DNA of 64,000 bases, from assembly GCF_910592395.1 (NCBI RefSeq), contig NC_088314.1, positions 3,346,001 to 3,410,000 on the forward strand. Reading direction: 5' to 3'. The notes beneath the pieces were generated by a model. The model ran no database searches and was not told the DNA's origin. It saw only the letters and a program-made list of their open reading frames with translations. The DNA comes from Lineus longissimus (taxonomy: Eukaryota; Nemertea; Pilidiophora; Heteronemertea; Lineidae). The stretch's first letter is position 1; each line of letters begins with the position of its first letter. This document shows, piece after piece, positions 40,801 to 54,864 of this stretch. The position numbers and the translations under genes are program-made.

Positions 40801-43800
40801 TAATATCATGAACCCCTGGCCATAGCCTTTTAAATCTTTGATCTCTGATACATTTGTTCATCACTGGTCACAGATAATCTTATTTTCATCTTGTTTCAGA
40901 AAAAAGTCATGTTCATTGTCTGATTAATTGACACCCGACGGGTATTCTGTCCATGCTGTTGTTCTTAATATCACAGTTCTTTCATCTGAGTGGGCAATGG
41001 AGATTTTCGGAGAAGTCCACTTGTAGGTTGCTTTAGGTTTGCCTCATCCATACAATTACGATGGACCTGTATTAGGGTTAAAAAATCACTTAAGTGAAGT
41101 TTTCCCACAGATACCTGAGAAATTTGCAAACCATTCTTCAAGAACTCCCTTGAAATTTGTGTCATCTGATTGAAGTTCTGTCATTTTCTGCTCATAATTA
41201 GACTTCATCTCAACCAAACTGACACAAATGACCTGTACATAGCATACCTTTCTTTGTACAAAATGTATGTATGATTCGAGTCTTGTTCTTCTGACATGGT
41301 TCAGATGTGTTGATTTCCCTATTGATTTGGAGTAAATAGTCTGAACAGGTAGTGAAAACCATCATTGAACTCTCACCTACCTTAGCTCGGGGCACTGATT
41401 TTCCCACAAAATGTCTTGAGAAGTCAACCAGGATATCACAATAACATAAAAATGGCAAATCATCTAGATATTTTAGTTTAATTTTTTTTTGTGCATGAAT
41501 TGGTGATGTAACTTTGTGTTGTTGGTTGCGGTGGATGATACATGGTTCAGAAGATCCTCAGATCAGACTCAGTTTTGCACCAATGCGATTGTGTGAAAAA
41601 GTGAAAATGAAGTAGAAACGCATCTATCATCTGTGTTGAGGGGGTGCTGTGGTAGATAACGTGAGGACATCAGCCAAACGAAAATCAGGTCAATACTGCG
41701 TCAATACTAGGTGTCACCTTAAAGTGGTGTGGCAAGTCCCTGATATTGTCTGTACATGTATGTTAGGAACTCGGCCCTTATTCATCAATACCACTTTTTC
41801 TCAGAATACATGAATTTCTCTGAATACAAGAAAGCTTTGACTGTCATCACTATCGCAAAAAATCTCGTTACAAGTTCGCAGTATCTTGATCAGTTCTCAT
41901 GACTTTTGTGGGAAAGTTTCAAATGAAAGCTCTGTGCAGTTCAGAGATCAGGTGTAAAGTGTGCGCTACCTGTTCAAAATATTTGTGACTAATTACGCTA
42001 ATCAAAGTCGAAGCAGTCCCCGACTGAGAGGCGCTAACACCTTTGATTAACCCATTCTGATCTTCTTGTGATGGTTCATTTATGACAATTGTCACGTTCT
42101 GGAATGTTTTGCTCTCCCAATATTTAGTCCGTTGGAATCCTGGAGACCGGCTGTGGACCTAGGCATAGATAGTGTAGATGCAATTGGCTTCTTTTTAAGG
42201 TCAAGGTCAAGATCCATATCTGGCACTTTGTGTGGTGTTTCAGTCCTCACCAAGTAAGATGGGCGTTGATGTGTGTCATTTGAGGTCAGGGCCATTCTGT
42301 CACACCTTTAGAGACATCATGATAATATGGCTTGGCGGACATGAAAATCATCAAAAATTCTTTCAAATTTTGCACATCGTGGCCCCTTTATCCATGCAGT
42401 CATTACATTTAAATTTTTTGCAACAATGCTCATACATCATGGCATCTTCGACATCATTATTCTTGAAAAGAGGTCCCCAGTGTGTCATTACCTGCCGAAG
42501 TGGAGTCTGACGGCTTATTGTTGACTCTGCAACAGTGAATACACAATATCCATGGTTGGGAGCAGCAAAGAATAATAACAAATGTTATTGTGAATAATCA
42601 ACAAAATGCCTGGGACAGGGTGGGAGAATTTCTAATAATTTGGCGGAAAATTGACCGACTTTGGAACCCTTTGATGTGCGGTGTACCAGGATGTTATCAA
42701 AGGCTAGCCCATTTTCTCGCTAATTTGTCGCTTTATGAAAACACGACTGGAATTCTTGAGTGTTTTTGGTGAAAATATCCATAATTGTTACACTTGGGGT
42801 GGCTGTTTCAGCAGTTGAAAACGTCTGGCTATCGATTGAGATATGATGCACGTTTGGAGGCAGGTTATCATATTATTGCAATATCTGCACGCTTGTTTCT
42901 CTATCCATATCGCATTGGTCATGTGGCCATTTTGCACCCAGAAAGTAGTCCTGATCTTGGAGTCTTTCCTTTTGGTTATTGTTGACTATCCTATCAATCC
43001 CAGGCTGCTGTACATTATCTTCCCTGCCCAGAACCTGAAAGTTATGAGGAAAAATGGTTCAGATCAAAAAATAATTCAATCGGATAAGAAAATAGATTCT
43101 TGTTCACTCAAAACTTATCAAGCTTCTTCTAAAACATTTTAATCAAGTGTGCAAGAGCCATCCGCATTCTGAAAGGAAGATTTAATTAGTTCAGAACTAA
43201 ACAGTACAGGTGTTTTCTGTCTCAAACCAGACCAAGGTCTCTCCTACACACAATGATCAAGTACCTTTGTACGGCCCTAAGGATAATCAAGACAAATAAT
43301 TACTTTGAAATTCACGCTGGTTAGCGGAGACACCGCGCCTCCGCCATTTATGTTCTGGACGTTTTGGCGGAGCACCATCAAAGGGGATGCAGGCAAGATC
43401 AAAGGCGGGATAAAATGCTATCAAATTTCGCTATTGTAATAAGCAATGAGCTGTCATCAATATTGAGTGTGTTAATTGGCGGTTCGCTTTGTCAGATAAC
43501 GACTCTCATTAACAATAGGTTGGATTTTGAAATATCGTTTAGCGTTTGCAAGGGGGTTTGAAAGCATTATGAAAATGGAGATATGGTTTGGTTGTGAGCT
43601 GAGTCGAAAAGCGTGACCGCATTATGAAGTTAATTACATGTTAAACTCTTTGTTGACAAAGTTTTGAAATTGATTTGTGGGTTGAAGTTTCTTTTGATGG
43701 GGCATATGGCTTCTCTTCTTCTGCCAGGGTAGTTACATGATTGGGTTCAGGATGTTCAGATGATAAAACTGAAAGATAGAAACCTAAAAAGTGCCTGGAC

Positions 43801-46800
43801 TAAAGATAATGTGGGGATAAATCTTTCTTCTCAGTTTGATATCAACTGTTTGTGGCTGTGTTAACCTCTGGTCAATCTTACTCACTTCAGGGATCTCTGT
43901 CAGTGTAAATAGGCATCTTTTCAAGATTTTGACACTGAAAAAGTTCAAACAATTTAAGCGTGGCCAGAGAAAACTTTACCCAAAGATGTAGTAAATGTTT
44001 ATAAAATGATAGTGAACGCTTCATGCTACATTCAAACTGGTGTTTTATTCTGCGATGAAACAACTTGCTGGTTGCTAAAGTCTCAGCAGCACTAAAGCCG
44101 ATAAGATGCATATTACTGCCTTTGATATCCCTTTCTCGAAAAACAATTGGTTGCCATGTAAAATACTGTAACACTGATGTAACCATTACAATACCTTCTC
44201 TTGGATACTCTTCCAGTGATGCTGAGAAAGCTCCTCACAGACACAACAGTTTAGGAATTGCCCTAATCAGTTCCAAGCTATCTTTACATGAGTTTCATGT
44301 GCATCAATGTACTATTGGATACAGCAGAATGTATAGAGGATTATGTCAGATTAGCATGGAGAAGTAGGTAATTCTTTAATGTCCTTAATAAGGTTGCTGT
44401 GCTGGTAGCCCGACACCCTGCAGACAGAGGTGTCTGATTTTCCCCCTCCAGACAAATCTTATAAATTATTATAAACACAAGTTGGTATCCAAGTGTATGT
44501 AATTGTTTTGCTCAAACAAGCTTATATTTGCCCATTACTTAATTATTGTTACACAAAGTTGCAAAAGTTTTCCTAAAAGATTTTATAGATTTTGCACAAT
44601 TTTCCCCAAATGTTGATTAGCTTTCACAGCTGACTGACCTTACTTCATGACAACCAAGATTCAATCTTGTCTTGACCTGATGGGGTTTCTCCAGGGGTCT
44701 TGAAAGTTATCAACTCCTATCCATTGATTGGAATTGACAACAAGAGTTCAGACTTGAACTGTTGTAATGGGATTTCACCTTTTCAAAAGCAAATGAGAAT
44801 TTGCCCAAATGAGTATCAATATAAAAGAAAAAAAAATTAAATAGATTGTCAACATTGAAAAATATGACGTTTGCAACAACAATGTTATCTTGTGGAAATA
44901 GCAAAATATTCCACAGTTTCCTACAAATTTGAGAAATGAGATCATCAGTCAAAACCCGGAACTTGATTGTTGCATGATTGGTGAGTCTATTGTAAGACCC
45001 CAGGAAAAACCCTGGCTCCTGCAGGATTAAGCCCCTTCTCCATATAAGGCGCAATGTAATTATCCACAGGCAGCTGCCATCAGTTTATCGAGGGAACTTC
45101 AAAGCATTTTTGTGCGGACCCCATACACTTGTCTTGCCTTTGATGGAGCAGTGGGCATTCTATTCCTTGTTTTCATATGGCTATCAAGTTCCTTTGGATG
45201 ACAACAGGCATTGCTTATTCAGTGGTCAGAGTGAAGTGTAGCTATTTGTTGAGGAGTTTTTGTGCAGATAGGTTGACTTTGTTTTGACCTCTCTGTTCCA
45301 GCAGGAACTGCACTGCCAAGAATATCATTAGTGTTTTTCTCCTCAGGACTTTCAAAGTTCTTGTTTCGATGACATTTAATGGTAGTTTTTCTCAGATGAC
45401 AGGCATCGTAGTTTGCTTACACAGGCGCTACACCCCCTGGAGTTCATCCAATTTGTCACGGCCCATGCTGCTCAACGCGGAACTTGTCATTCATTGCTAG
45501 GACTTCCTTGGACTAAGGACTGTCAAACAATCCGCTGCCAACTTGAGTACATGCATCAAAACTGTGAGGAATGGGGTCGCAAAGTTCCTGCTAGGCCAAG
45601 TTCCCTTAATTTCCGCCAGGCGTTATAGGACCATCAGCATCTCTGTTTACTAAGTTGATCCAAGGACCCAATCCCCAGTAATCAGCTGGTGATTACCTGT
45701 GCTTTATGTGTTGCTGCCTGGAGCAGTTTACTTCATTCTTACCTGGGACTTCAGTGGACTAGGACTTAAACATGGAAGCTCTCCTGGGCTTTCTGTGCCC
45801 ACAGTCAGACTGCAAGATGCCGATGGATAAACTCAAAGTCATGCATTTTCTCAATACCTTACACCGAGAACAGGTTAGTTTTATCGAATTGTATTTTGCT
45901 ATTTTTTTCCAAATTAGGTCTTTTCTCGATTTTGATATACTCTGATCTGATGATAACACCAAACATTTTACCCCAGCACAGCAAGATGAGAGTGGATAAA
46001 CTTTTATAACATCATCTAGTTTCTCATTGTTACATGAAGAACATACATTGTAGGCCTGTGTTGAGTCAAATCGTGGGAGTTTCACATTATTCTTACTGGA
46101 GAACATGATGGTCATTGCTTTAGATGTGCGACTTGTGTGCTATGATCTGATAATGACTTGTCATCAGTTGCTTTGAATAATCAGAGGATTTTGACCCCTT
46201 AATTGGATAATTGTGTATTGAAAATTGCCTTCATTTCCCAATTGCATTCTTTGCAAATTCTTGTCTTTTGTATTTTGAGTTGTCATGATGATAGTTACCA
46301 ATGATAAAAAAGGGTTTGCTTTTTCCATCAAATGAGGTATTCAGGGAAATTAGTTTGTTTACAGTTTTACCAGGGTTTCTTATAAAATGTGTGTATTGCA
46401 TGATCAATGATGTGATATTGTTGTGTTTTGAAATAGCGTTGATTGTCCCTTGGCATTCCATCACAAATTCTTGTCTTTTGTTGAGCACTGTCACAATGAG
46501 TGATGATAGGGAACTGAATAAAATGTTACTGCTAGATGGTATGGTAAAGACCTGACATGAGATCTCTGCTAACATGACAATATATCTACTCTCATAGCCA
46601 TGTTTTGACAAGCTTGATGCTTGCTACCGTACATGTATTTCCTGTTATTACCATTCTGTTGACTCTCATAGGGTTAGTCATAGTGTCTCTCATGAAGAAC
46701 CATGCTGTGGCACTAGGTTTGAGTTGCTGGGTCAGAGTAGGCCTACAACTTCCCATCTCCCATTTTGCCATCTGTGAGACGATTGGGTACCAATCAATTA

Positions 46801-49800
46801 GGGGCCTATGATTAGGCGTTACTCATTCATGACTAATGAAAATTTGACATGTACTTCCTAACCTTTGATCCCAGGGGGTATACGTTACAAAATAAATCAT
46901 TACAGGCTCAACGTTTGCCTGAACATGTGAACACGAAGTGTCCACAAAAATTTGTCAACTGAAAGTGAAAGAACTTTTTATTTTCTGTGTGGTGAGCGCA
47001 ATAGGGCCTGTAGTGCAATTGAGTGCAATTATCTGAATAGAGCCAACCCCGCCTTACAAATATGTTTCCTCTGAGACCTGAGCTGTCTTGCTTTCTCAAC
47101 TTGTTCTTTTTTTACATTGTATCTCAGTTCTCAAGAACCCATTGACTTTCACTTGAGCAACTATGAGGTGATTCTGAGAACACTCCTTGCATTTCCTTCT
47201 ATGACCCTTTCCCTCTTGCCTCCACTACCCCAGGGAGGCTCAGTCCCACAACATTAGCATGGTCTTTTGTTTGCATCTCAAAATTTAACACCATTTCACA
47301 GTGGGTCAACACCTCTTGAGAAAGGGTCCCCAGGTACAAGCCGCCCTGAGCATGTGGTCAGATTGTTAAAAAAACAGTCAATTTATTCCTGTTTTGTTTC
47401 ATTCCTTAAGTTTCCAGCTTCATTTAACCTATTGTGAAAACCCACAAAATGTAACACTTGTCCCCAAAAGGCCAGAGTAATCCCCTTTGGTCATGACACC
47501 AAACTTGTGTAAGACCCGATTCCGCATTGTCTCTGTCATATTGTCCAGGAAACGACCATGAAAACCTTTTGTGCAGAAAACCAAAATCTCTTAAGTTTTC
47601 CAACCAGTGGCCCCTTTGATCTTTTTTCTTTACGACCCTTTCAGTAGCTCGTTCATGTAATGATCAGTTACCCTTAGTAGTTAGTTTTCAAGAAAAACAA
47701 AACATAACCATGACTTTTTGTATCACTTCACAAAAGTGAAATCTGTTAAGAAATCTGTCCTATGGCCCACTTTCATTCCCTTTGATGTATTGTGACCCTG
47801 ATCCTTTACCCTGCCCCTTCTTGTAATGACCCCTCTTACTATTATCTTTGAAAATACAACCCTGGAGAACCTTTGTGTGCCAACCCTGAACCATGTTCCT
47901 GGAACCCTTTGATCTTTTTGCCCATACCTATTTCCCCTTACCAGAAATCATCTTTTCTATTGATATTATTTTAATGAGAACCAAAACAAATCTCAGGAAA
48001 CCTCTACCTGGTTTCCTCACTAGCCTTACCCCAGGCTGTTGTGTATTCCATGCCCAGACTAACCAACCAACCCTGCATACCCCAATCCCTCCCCTCAGGT
48101 CTATATTTTTCCAAGGAATAATTACCCGGCTTTCACATGTGACCCTTCCTTGAACATATTTTTTCAGGGTGTTAATTGTTTTCAGTTGGGTTTACCCCTA
48201 ATGAGCAATGTGTGCCTAATCCATTTATTGCTCCTAATTTCTTGATAGGTTTTTCTTAAGCGGGCAATTAGGATGTCTATAAACCATGATTCATGTTTTG
48301 ACTGCAATCTCCATGGTACGTCTACTTATAAAACTGGAAATATCTGACTTCCTGTCATCAGTCCCGCCTTCTTTTTAAACAAATTGCTTTTGTCTTAAAG
48401 TTCGATGATATGAACATACTACCCCGCCCCGACAAAAAATAAGATTGCGGTGATCAGGCCAAAGATGTAGTCAATTGGTGAGAAAGAAAGTCAAATTGGC
48501 ACCCAATCATAGTGGCACGCAGCAAGTGCTTTTTGAAGGAATTAAATCCTTCAAGCTAGCACAGATAGCTTGTTGACCATTCTTGTCGGATGTATCCTGG
48601 ATCGTCTCTGAACTGGTGCCTAAAATTTGTTCTGATTCACTCTTGATGAGTCACAATTTTGTCCTCCTGTCATGTTAGTTATGAATGGACATCAAACCAA
48701 CCCTGAAGAGTCCCACCTTCCATTCATGGAAACAACAATCCTTATATATCATAATCATCTTCTTTAGAAGAGGACAACAAGTGTAGGGGATTCCTGCTGT
48801 TTTCCAGTATGTTTTCCTTTCATATCATGTTCTCGAAAATTCGACCTAAGTCTACTTGATGTACTCATACAAGGATGTACAGTTCAAAGTAAATAATGTA
48901 TTTGCTTTTCTGGTCAACATTTCTTTGGTGAATTTCGCTGTTCATAACATTCTTTTCAATTGCAGACCTCGAACTGACGTGATATATTTTGATAAAAGTA
49001 CATTTTCACTACGTTTCATTCAGCGTCAAATAATACAAAATATCAGCATTTTGCGGAAAAATCTATTCTGATATAGATGTCATTCATAAGCGGAAATGCT
49101 TTCATGATGTGGTTGTTCTCTTTAGTATCACCACGATTATGATATTGTGTGATTTCTGAAGGGGGATGGGCTGAATTTGCACTTTCAAGTAGAAATAAGC
49201 ATGAAATACAATAAGAGAGAAATAATGCAGGCATTGGCTCCAAGAATTCATGCTGGGTTCTTGCACTGGTGTCAACTTTGTCATGGAAAGGCAAACGTTA
49301 GGAAAACAATGTCTGCAGTGGGGTATACAGGATATCCAAATTAGATCATTAGTTCCTGTTTTGTGCAAGTGGAGTCAAGTTGCCTGAAAAAGCTGTACAT
49401 ATTTGATGTTAAGCTGTGCATTTTGTATGGATGGTTTTGGCTTTCTTTGTTTGAAAGTCATGACTGGCTGGACATGGGATTTTCAGAACCTGGTGACACA
49501 GTCATCACTTTAATCTTCTCTGGTCCAGCTCTAAGGATAACTTCACCAGGGCAGTGGTGATTTGGAGACAGTGTGTCTGATCTGGTCCCCCTGAGTCCAA
49601 TAGCTTCGGGATGTTTTGTATAGCCTTGAGCAGCTTTAAAAGGATGAAAAGTTCCGTGCCTAAGAGTCTGGTGCCAACTCCTCAAGAGGTAAGAGGATTT
49701 TACTAATGTTTTGTGCACTTTTACAATAGGTCTCGTCACTGTGAATTAGGCTGAGCTTTGATGATGGTCCCGACACTATTTTGAGGGTTTTGCTTCTTGA

Positions 49801-52800
49801 AGCTTGAAAGACGTTGTTATTGGATTCTGAGCCCTGTTTCTTTTTGATCTGGTAACAATCTGGTTAATGACATATTTACAGAAAAATGCTTTGATGGTTT
49901 TGAATGTTAACTGTACGATCTAGGTACTTAGGATTTTTAAGATGGAGACACACTTCTTCTGACCTTTAAGGATCATTTGGTCATGGTTTGGAAATCTTGT
50001 CCTAAACCCTATTTCCTTTGAAGGTTTTCTGTGGGAAAAGGTGGGGGCTCAGACTAGATAATTTCAAGGTTTTTTATTTCCTCTATGCCTCAAACTTTGC
50101 ATGTGGTGACTTGAAAAGGACAGGACAGGATGGTGGTCAGAATATCCCATTACTTAGAGTGAAGATTTTTTTCACAAATGACAGTAGATATTTGTCTTCT
50201 TTGCATTCCTGAACTAATTTGATTAGCTGCAAATAGCACTTTTCCTACATTCTGATAAATGCAGTGTTATATCAATACATTCTAAGAAAAACAATGCTAA
50301 TGATACTACATGTGGGCAGAAATCTATTTGGAAAAGCTCCGCAATTAATCATCATGATATTTACAAATTGTCAACCCATGTATTTACTAACATGAGGCAC
50401 TGGTGATACAGATTGTGTCGGTACCTTTGATCCTAGGTCAGTGTTACACCTGAGGCACTTAACCCTTTCTTGATTATGTTGATAATGTGCTGGCTTTGCT
50501 AACAACTGGTGACCTTTTGGCATGGTTGTTGTCAGAAAAGTTTCTCCATGAAAGTTTGGTGTGTTGGTTTGGCTGGGTTTGGGAATTAGTCAGAAGTGCA
50601 ATTTTAGTTGCTGCGACATAAGACCGAACCATGACAACCACAATGTCTAGATAGTCTAGTTTAGTTGGAGTTGGATAGGTTGCTAAGTAACACATCAAGC
50701 CGTCAAGGTCAAATGATGCTCAGCAGAAGATAGGTTAGAATGTTTCATTAAAAACCTGTCAACTGTCTTGTTTACAAACACTGGCGGTATGCTTGGCGGC
50801 TTGTTTGATCCCAAGGCATGACTTGATGGCACCTGCCATACCTGAGGCGGAATGGGCACCAGGTCTGACCATGCGAGGTCATTATAAAGTCATTAGAGAA
50901 GTCTGGATTGGTCATTGGGAAAATTAGAACTAGTTTGTCAAAGACATTTCACCACTTTAGAAAATGACTTTTCTGCACTGATTTTCAGGTGAAGGACAAA
51001 CTCAGTTGGGATGCAAACAATTAAACATTAATGTCAAAGTTAACTGAAAACTTCACCAATGTTTGTCCTACATTGTTGAAAAAGGGAAGTGGCAGTCTGT
51101 GATCAGAAGAATAACTATTTTCATTTCAAGTCATTTATTTTCGTGACTTATGAGAGAGATCATGATCACATAGATTAACCCACATAGTGAGTGATAATTG
51201 ATATGTTGAATTATTCAAAATCAATTGTAGAAAAACTGACATATACATTTCAAAATGATGGATCTGTTATTCAGAGAGGTGGTAAGGTGGTGCCGAATTT
51301 CATAACTTTTTTATTTCAGTCTCAAGGCAGCCTTTATGATGAAAATACTTCAGGACAGTAATTGTCCCACATTATAAAAATCAGTTTATTGCCTGGATTA
51401 AAATCAATAAAACAATAACAAGTATTCTTTATTTGTATATTTCAGATGATGGACGATGGCTTCATGGATGGAAGACACTGCATGTTAGACGACCTTCACA
51501 TGGAAATGTTAGACCAGCACCACCACAATGTTAACTTCCCTGCCAACCTACTTCGTCAAGTGAGTACAGGGGCCTCCACTGAACTCATCCTGAGACTCAA
51601 TTTCAACCCATCAAGGGTTAAAGTTACGACACCCATTTTGGTCCCCGGTAAACCTTGATATTTCAAAAACGGATTTTCTTGAAACGGATGAACTTTTTTC
51701 CCAGAAGTTTTTCCAAGGAGGGTGTGATATTAGGTTGTCACGATGCACCACGTTACCCCACTAAAAGCAAACAATTCTGAAACTGGTGCAGCAATTTCAA
51801 ATATTGACTGTACTAAAAATCTCAGACTAATGTGATTAAATCCTCAAAAGGCTTATATAATGCTGTTGTCCACCTTTCAAATGTCTGAATCCATTTAGTT
51901 GACAAACTGTTTGATGATAAAATTTCCATTGAATTTTATGCATTTGTTAGTCTTTTACAAGAAAATAGGATTTGGGGAATTTGATTTAGTGAAGTGTAAA
52001 ATGTTTCTTTGGTTTATTCTTTGTCGGCTTGTTGTAGACATCCACCAGCAGTAAAGTAATCATATTTTATATGGAATCCTTTTCTCAGCAAATGAAAACA
52101 AGGACATGTTTCACTCTAAGTTACTCTATGTAAGCTTCATGGTTACTCGATGCGACATGCACATTTCATGTGCAAAATGTAAAACAGAAAAGGCGGATAT
52201 CATGGCAATGACTTGAATAGTTCAAAGCCAATATTTAAAACCTTATCACAACATGTAGCTATATTTTAGGCAGGTTTTAAGTTGTACAAGTCAATGTCAT
52301 AATGTTGGTGCAGATGCGGCCCTTTTGAAAACATTCTGTGGATAGTGGTGTTTTTTCAGCAAGAGGCCTACACCTGACAAAATACGAATTAGCTTAGTTG
52401 GGTTTTGCCCATGAAGTGCGCCTTGATACCATAACCCTTTAATTCTGAAGACTTAAATGAAAATCTCTGTAGTTCCAGGGGTCGTTTTCTGTAAATCTAT
52501 GTTCAAGTAAACTACGCAGTATGCCATCGCCCTTTTAATAACTGACAATGTTTGTCACAACTTAACTTGAACCAGGATGGCTGTACAATGACCGCAAGAG
52601 CATCTTAGATTCTGGGCTCTATTCAACCTGCCCTTTTCCAAAGTTGTGGCGCCTTTCTTGTTAATATGCCTTATAAGCTGAAATGTGGGGCTATAATTTA
52701 ATTGGGGAAGTAGCCATAGGAACCCTTGCTGAAACAAGCACACACGCCGTTTGTAGCTCATAGTATTGATTATAAGGGCAGCCGTAGGGGAGGTGAATAA

Positions 52801-54826
52801 TGAGAGGTCACACCCTGTGGGTCCCCAGCTTGTCTTAAAAAGACTTAAAATCATTTCAATATCAAGACGTGTTAATTGCGGTGACAAAAAACCTCTGTTG
52901 TTAATAACATACATATTCCTTCCCAGTTCCTGCACCCCACTGAACAAATTAACCAATTACCAAAACTAAGTATTGAAAATAACTGAGTTGCTTTTGTGTA
53001 GTTATTCCAACAGTGCAAGTTATGCTCGTGCCTACGATATCCGGTATATCTCAACCTACCCACTGATTTCACATCTTGTGTTTCCAACATCGATAAGGAT
53101 ATTCTGATTTCTTCCCCACACCAAGAGAATTCCTCAATTTCAAATTTACATAAGATACACACATCTGTGTAAAGTCCGTGTACGGACTGATCCCCAACAT
53201 AAGATGAAATGGAATTTATCAAAACACGATCTTGCCTCTTGTTAGCCGATATAAAGCGATTGGCTGTTATCAAGTGCTGAAACATATACCCCTAACATGG
53301 CCGCCCACGAAATTGCAGATACACTATTACAAAACTTAAATTGCAGTTACTGGAAGTATGGAATCCACCTTTTGCAGACAAGGTCTCTTCCAGTATTTTC
53401 GTTGTGATTATGGTTAACCAAATATGAGGACATTATTTGTCATCATCGAATGTTGTCGGGATAAACTTTTGATGATCTTAACTCTTCTATTTTATTGCGA
53501 CAAAAGCATGTTACGCTGGTCATTTTCTTTCTCGTCTCATTGGCAAATTGACAGCTGAAGAAAAATTCTGTGTCTCGTAGATTGGGGGCGTTTCTCAGCA
53601 TTGAAGTCAGAATAATGTCTTACAAGCTGTTCAGTAATCCATATTCTATCCGACTTCCTGTCTCCTCCTGCTACTAGTGTTTTAACCATGGATCAGATTG
53701 TGCCAAGATTTCGTCTGAATACACAAAAATTTCTTGAGTCATACTTTTAAATGAGAGAACAATGAGAGAAACCTTAGACGCAACTTTACTTAGTGATACA
53801 TAGATGTTATATGAACTCCAGCCTGTGACAAATTTCCTGTCTTATTTGAGGAAGACTGGAAGTGCCAGTTATTAAACTATGTTTGCTTTATTGAGTAAAT
53901 TTTGCACTGGGTTGCCAGAATTGGTCATACCAGTAGGCTATTCGACAGGCTAAACTTTCAAACCATTTCCGTTTCCTAATATCTGATGAGTTCAATCGAA
54001 ATTCTTCTTTCTTATGCCTGCCATGCTATGGAATCATGGCTGAGCATTGACTCAATACAACGAAAAATATAATCTGATCAAAACAAATCATTAAAAACAC
54101 CTTAAATTTTGATATAGAAAAGGTTCAGAAGATATTTATTTTGCCCTTAAATCTGATTAAGTAGAATAGGGAATAAGTATATCAAGAGCCTGGTCGGACC
54201 TGGCAATCTGCCTATCTGAACCCTTCATCCTGCAAAGAGACCCCTGGGTGAGATCCAGACTCAATGTTCTTGATCCCAAAATCCCTTTGGGTAACCCCAT
54301 GCCAGCAAAATGATGCTGCATGATTTTCCTCTCCAATTATTCCTTCTGCCGCTATTGACTTGTTGTACCTGACCTTGGAGCTCTTAAATCCAGCATGTAC
54401 CATAATATTTTGCTGGAACCTTCTGACAACAAGCCTCCTCCTGTTCAACCTGTTCTTTACCAATATCATAAAGTAGAGAGGGGAGGGGGCATTTGGGGCA
54501 TGATGGCCCCACTTTATCATGGGGAATATCATTGATTTTTTTTTGGAAGTACAACGTCCAACACTTGGTAGCATCTGTAGAAAAAAGTGCATGTGCTGGT
54601 GATATTTGACAAGTTTCTTTTGTTGTGTCTTTGCAGAGGGTGTTAGATGAAGAGGGTGGCACCACGGACACAGCTACGACGGAGAACTCCTCTCACAAAC
54701 ATGAGAAAGACAGTGGAGTGGGTCGCACAGATGACAGTACTAAAAATGACGAAAGCTCCGAACAGGTCAGTTTCCCATATTAACTCTGATGAGACAATAA
54801 CCGTGATAGTATCACACAAATAACAA

Positions 54827-54864
<38 letters not shown>

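Noticed and set aside
45759-46611. Minus-strand frames of 118 and 126 codons
   Set aside because: No recognisable domain, low-complexity Ser/Lys/Ile-rich translations and no supporting splice signals.
52555-53285. Two overlapping minus-strand frames of 133 and 137 codons
   Set aside because: Overlapping frames cannot both be real, composition is unstructured, no splice sites or motifs fit, and about one such frame is expected by chance in 64 kb.
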